Shown here: piece after piece, positions 61,117 to 64,000 of the stretch
Layout: each line of letters opens with the position of its first letter
Numbering within the stretch: position 1 is the stretch's first letter
Source of the DNA: RUG563 sp045590215
GTDB lineage: Bacteria > Bacillota > Clostridia > Christensenellales > Aristaeellaceae
Direction of reading: 5' to 3'
NCBI GenBank assembly: GCA_045590215.1
Contig: JAZNQO010000011.1
Coordinates: forward strand, 1 to 64,000
DNA: 64,000 nucleotides
Made by a program: the position numbers and the translations under genes
Notes under the pieces: model-generated
The model's input: only the letters and a program-made list of their open reading frames with translations
Databases searched by the model: none
What the model was told of the DNA's origin: nothing

Positions 61117-62088
61117 TTACTGCTGAACTGCCATCACAACCAGACGGCCTTCTTCAGCATCGTAATCACGATCACAAGTGATCAGCGTCAGGATATGGTC
61201 ATCTCCGTCCACCGGAACACCCGTGAAATAAAAAAGGCGGAGTTCAGCACGTTCAAGGAACGATTCAAACTCCGCTTCCGAAACAAAATCCGCTTTGGAA
61301 ACATCCCATTCACTTTCCCGGATATTGAAAACAGCAAAGATTTCATACCATCGGGTTTCGTTCTTGGTTTCCAGGCTGATCTTGTTATGGGCTGTATAGT
61401 AGCTTTTGTTTTTGTAGTGATGCAAAGGGTAAAACATGGTCTGGCTGCGCGTACTGCGCAAGTGATGGCCATAGATGGCAATGTTTTGGCTGGGCTTTTC
61501 ATAGTCTGTCTTTTCCAGAGAAAAAGGACAGCCAATTACGCTTTCTTTGCCATCAAAGGTGTGTGTCAGATAGTGCTCTACATCATTGGAACGCACCACC
61601 GGATAATCAATATCCGTTCCGGGAATGGATAGCCATGCCACATAGTCAGAATTGATTGACTTACACTTTTCGAAACGTGTCAGTGGTTTCTCTGTAGTCT
61701 GTGGTTCCTTGGATTCATCTACATTGTTTTCTTTTGATACCAAAGGCTTTGTTTCTGTTTCGAGCGGTGTTATATTGTCACCAACAGATGTTATCAAAAG
61801 CTTCGTTCCATCCTCTGGTTCACTTGTCGGTTGCTCAATAACGGCTGGTTCGACTGTCATCTGTACCAGTGCTTGTCCAATGGCTTCAAGATGAGCATCG
61901 ATATCCGGAGCCGACGTATCGGTTACGTTTTCTTGCCGCATGGATTCCTGAAGTCTGGCATACGCTTTTTCACCTTCCAGAATGTTCTTCTCCTGATGCC
62001 AAATGGTTCCTAGCATCAGACCAAGGCCCAGAATCATCAGGAGCAAGGCAACAATACTGCCAAGAGCGGGTTTTCTGAATTTACGCAT
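61117..62088 (-). CDS. Class B sortase
   Basis: The 323-aa product has an N-terminal membrane anchor (IVALLLMILGLGLMLGTIW), a polar linker and a sortase domain from about 140. The catalytic residues are His208 or His209 (IYGHHLRSTRSQTMF), Cys305 (LTLITCDRDYD) and Arg315 (AEEGRLVVMA). FIPGTDIDYPVV-like sequence (WLSIPGTDIDYPVVRSNDVE) is typical of the class B family. It starts 3 bases after the DUF6017 stop, whose end carries its ribosome site, and ends 32 bases before the adhesin gene, its likely substrate. Confidence 0.9.
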   Translation of the reverse strand: MRKFRKPALGSIVALLLMILGLGLMLGTIWHQEKNILEGEKAYARLQESMRQENVTDTSAPDIDAHLEAIGQALVQMTVEPAVIEQPTSEPEDGTKLLITSVGDNITPLETETKPLVSKENNVDESKEPQTTEKPLTRFEKCKSINSDYVAWLSIPGTDIDYPVVRSNDVEHYLTHTFDGKESVIGCPFSLEKTDYEKPSQNIAIYGHHLRSTRSQTMFYPLHHYKNKSYYTAHNKISLETKNETRWYEIFAVFNIRESEWDVSKADFVSEAEFESFLERAELRLFYFTGVPVDGDDHILTLITCDRDYDAEEGRLVVMAVQQ

Positions 62089-62091
62089 ATC

Positions 62092-63000
62092 TTATACCTC
62101 CAAATCATAGGGATAGGGCTCACAGTTTGCCTTGTGCTCATAATACTCATCGCAAGTTGCGGGAGCATTAAAGAACATGGATCTCAAATAGTTCTTGATA
62201 TTGTGAATGCGACGAGGAGCACTGCTGAGACAATCAAACACATACTGGATGTGAAGACTGTTCAGCTGTTTCAGCCGATCACGCACCAGCTCGATGGGTT
62301 TGAATTCGCCTTCGATCATCATCCATTTCTCCGTGGATAATTTCATTTCCACCAGGAGGGAGACAATCTTATCCATCCGCTTCCATCCGTATTCATCAAC
62401 AAGCACATCGTAGCTAATCTGATCTCGCATCAGCTGCATTTCAAAGTTGATATCAACAGGCGGCAAATCATCGCATTTGACTTTCCCGCGATAGATTGGT
62501 TGGTTTTCCCCCTTCGTAATTGATTTTTCTTTTCTTTTTGGGTACGGAGTTGATTCCTGCGTATTTGCTGTATCCGTATTTAATTGTGTGGGGTTCCCCA
62601 ATGCTGGTAAATCCAATGCCGGGTTTTCCTTCATTGGTTTTTCCTGCAGTGGTTTCTCCTGTGCTGGTTCACGCTGCGCTGGCTCATCCTCCGTTGGAAC
62701 AACAGCATCTGGCTTCTCCCGGATGATGTACTCTGTATCGATCAGCTGACCTTTCTTATTCCGAACCCGGCTTCTCGTTACATAGCCGCATTTCTCCAGC
62801 TCACGAATGGCATCCCGGATTGCATCAGCCCCTTCCTTGCAGATCTGAGTAAGCCCCGAAATAGAATAGTGCCACTCATCCGGTAAGGAGAGCAGCACTG
62901 ACATCAGACCTTTCGCCTTCATGGAAAGTTCTTTGTTCCTCAGATGATGGTTCGCCATGATTGTGTAATCCTTGGTCCTCTCCACACGTATTACAGCCAT
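62092..63000 (-). CDS. DUF6017 / replication-initiator-type winged-helix protein
   Basis: The 302-aa product has an N-terminal winged helix (NKELSMKAKGLMSVLLSLPD, DAIRDAIRELEKCGYVTRSR) resembling replication initiators. A proline-rich spacer with a repeated five-residue pattern (REPAQEKPLQEKPMKENPAL) follows. The C-terminal DUF6017-type domain is next (QISYDVLVDEYGWKRMDKIV, RRIHNIKNYLRSMFFNAP). Such proteins sit next to ParAB in Tn1549-type elements and probably help replicate the excised circle. ATAGGAGG precedes the ATG. Confidence 0.8.
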   Translation of the reverse strand: MAVIRVERTKDYTIMANHHLRNKELSMKAKGLMSVLLSLPDEWHYSISGLTQICKEGADAIRDAIRELEKCGYVTRSRVRNKKGQLIDTEYIIREKPDAVVPTEDEPAQREPAQEKPLQEKPMKENPALDLPALGNPTQLNTDTANTQESTPYPKRKEKSITKGENQPIYRGKVKCDDLPPVDINFEMQLMRDQISYDVLVDEYGWKRMDKIVSLLVEMKLSTEKWMMIEGEFKPIELVRDRLKQLNSLHIQYVFDCLSSAPRRIHNIKNYLRSMFFNAPATCDEYYEHKANCEPYPYDLEV

Positions 63001-63030
63001 TTTCTCTTCCTCCTATAAGATTTGAGTATA

Positions 63031-63057
63031 AAAAAATGCCCCAATTCATTGGAACAT
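63031..63057 (-). terminator. Terminator between ParB and DUF6017 genes
   Basis: ATGttCCAAT-ga-ATTGGggCAT is followed by seven T residues on the minus strand. It lies about 80 bases after the ParB stop. Confidence 0.7.
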
Positions 63058-63138
63058 TTTGTTATCGATAATTCACTTTATCGTATAGAAACTAATTCTA
63101 GATACGATGTTATTGAAAAACAAGATAGAAAAACGCAT

Positions 63139-64000
63139 TTACTTTACAGGAACATTTCTTCTTTTATGCCAATTTTCCAGAAGCTTCATAATGACTTTCT
63201 CCATGTCATGAGGGGTATAGGATTTGGGGAAAAACTTTCCTATTTTGTCCTGAGATAGAACTATTTTATCTATATCCATCTTCTTTTCCTCCGACATAAT
63301 TGCAACCATGACTTCTCCTGTAAGTTTACCTTCTTGTGAAAAACGCTTCAAACGTTGAGCTTGCGATAGGGAAGGGGAGCTTTGTTCACTGTCCATGGCA
63401 TCTAATAGTAATCGTTGTTCCTCCTTTTTCAAATATGAAAGTTCAACAGCTGGATTAAAAGCAACCTTTTTATCATCCACCATCTCAAGAAGTTCTGGCA
63501 ATAACTCTGTAAGTCGAATGAATCGTTGTAGTTGCTTTACACTTTCACCAGCTTGTTCAGCAACAATGACATTGGATCGGCGATTATTAAAATTCGGGTC
63601 AAGTTGGCCCGAATTTTCTCTTGATGGCCTTCCGGCTTTTCGATGCATGGCTTCCAACTTCATCCGATAAGCCCATGCCCGTTCGCTGGGTAGCAGTGTT
63701 TCACGCTGAAGATTGGAATCGACCATGATGATGGTTGCAGCATCGTCATCTAGATCACGAACAATTGCAGGCATCGTATCAAGGCCAGCAATTTGGCTGG
63801 CAAAGTGTCGCCTGTGACCGGCAACAATCTCATAGCCGCCTTCTTTACGAGGACGCACAATGGCGGGAACCAGCACACCATGTTCCCGGATGCTTTGGGC
63901 TGTGTCCTGCATTTTCTCATCATCTGCCACTTTGAAGGGATGATTCCTGAACGGATGTAGTTCTGACAAGGGAATCTCCACAACCCGTTCACGGTTAGTA
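63139..64000 (-). CDS. parB: ParB-type partition protein (partial at right edge)
   Basis: The frame is open to the window edge (TNRERVVEIPLSELHPFRNH), so the true start lies outside; at least 287 residues are visible. It has the ParB N-terminal domain with AGHRRHFASQIAGL and NLQRETLLPSERAWAYRM, the conserved CTP-binding boxes. The central helix-turn-helix region follows (NVIVAEQAGESVKQLQRFIR, LTELLPELLEMVDDKKV). It binds a centromere-like site and, with ParA (expected just outside the window), helps keep the excised element. The position before DUF6017 is standard for the family. Confidence 0.9.
   Translation of the reverse strand, partial: TNRERVVEIPLSELHPFRNHPFKVADDEKMQDTAQSIREHGVLVPAIVRPRKEGGYEIVAGHRRHFASQIAGLDTMPAIVRDLDDDAATIIMVDSNLQRETLLPSERAWAYRMKLEAMHRKAGRPSRENSGQLDPNFNNRRSNVIVAEQAGESVKQLQRFIRLTELLPELLEMVDDKKVAFNPAVELSYLKKEEQRLLLDAMDSEQSSPSLSQAQRLKRFSQEGKLTGEVMVAIMSEEKKMDIDKIVLSQDKIGKFFPKSYTPHDMEKVIMKLLENWHKRRNVPVK

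Overview
The window looks like part of a Gram-positive (Firmicutes, probably Clostridia) chromosome carrying an integrative conjugative element of the Tn1549 / C. difficile CTn type. The evidence is strong AGGAGG ribosome sites throughout, sortase and NlpC/P60 cell-wall proteins, and an almost complete, colinear minus-strand set of genes typical of that element family. No rRNA, tRNA or CRISPR array was seen.

Right part (about 28.3-64.0 kb, minus strand, visibly richer in GC): in order of transcription, ParB (cut by the right edge), a DUF6017 replication-type HTH protein, a class B sortase, a ~2555-residue thioester/Cna_B surface adhesin, a DUF2442 protein, PcfB, the VirD4/TraG coupling ATPase, a Maff2-type small membrane protein, a TrbL/VirB6-like channel protein, PrgI, the VirB4 ATPase (interrupted by a mini-intein exactly in its P-loop), a 41-aa membrane peptide, an NlpC/P60 hydrolase (CD1108 type), DUF4315, a CD1107/DUF4366 surface protein, an inserted DUF4143 AAA ATPase with its own promoter and terminator, topoisomerase III, a YodL/DUF4316 protein, a 2611-aa methylase-helicase, DUF3849, MobC, a CD1845-type membrane protein and a MobP-type relaxase. 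Together these should supply DNA processing, a type IV secretion channel and cell-surface contact.

Left part (0.2-28.3 kb, AT-richer, both strands): this lies where Tn1549 carries its cargo, between the relaxase and the xis/int end. An excisionase-like HTH gene is cut by the left edge, and a small sigma factor gene lies at 3.1-3.5 kb. Cargo includes: (a) an ECF sigma / DUF4367-like anti-sigma / secreted protein operon; (b) a phage-like cassette with two sigma-region-4-like regulators, a BhlA/UviB holin-like protein, an SSB-like protein and cell-wall proteins with SH3b, peptidoglycan-binding and NlpC/P60 or decayed C39 domains; (c) a putative defence operon at 15.9-20.7 kb with a DNA adenine methyltransferase, a double GHKL ATPase whose C-terminus resembles a histidine kinase, a receiver-like protein and an HNH nuclease; (d) a four-gene operon at 22.8-26.1 kb with a class I aminoacyl-tRNA-synthetase-like protein, a HAD phosphatase, a radical SAM enzyme and a TagD-like cytidylyltransferase; (e) an FRG-domain protein.

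Most noteworthy: the VirB4 P-loop mini-intein, the methyltransferase / kinase-like GHKL / receiver / HNH operon, the synthetase-like/radical SAM operon, and a relaxase whose expected start codon is ATA. All assignments come from reading the sequence; no database search was run.
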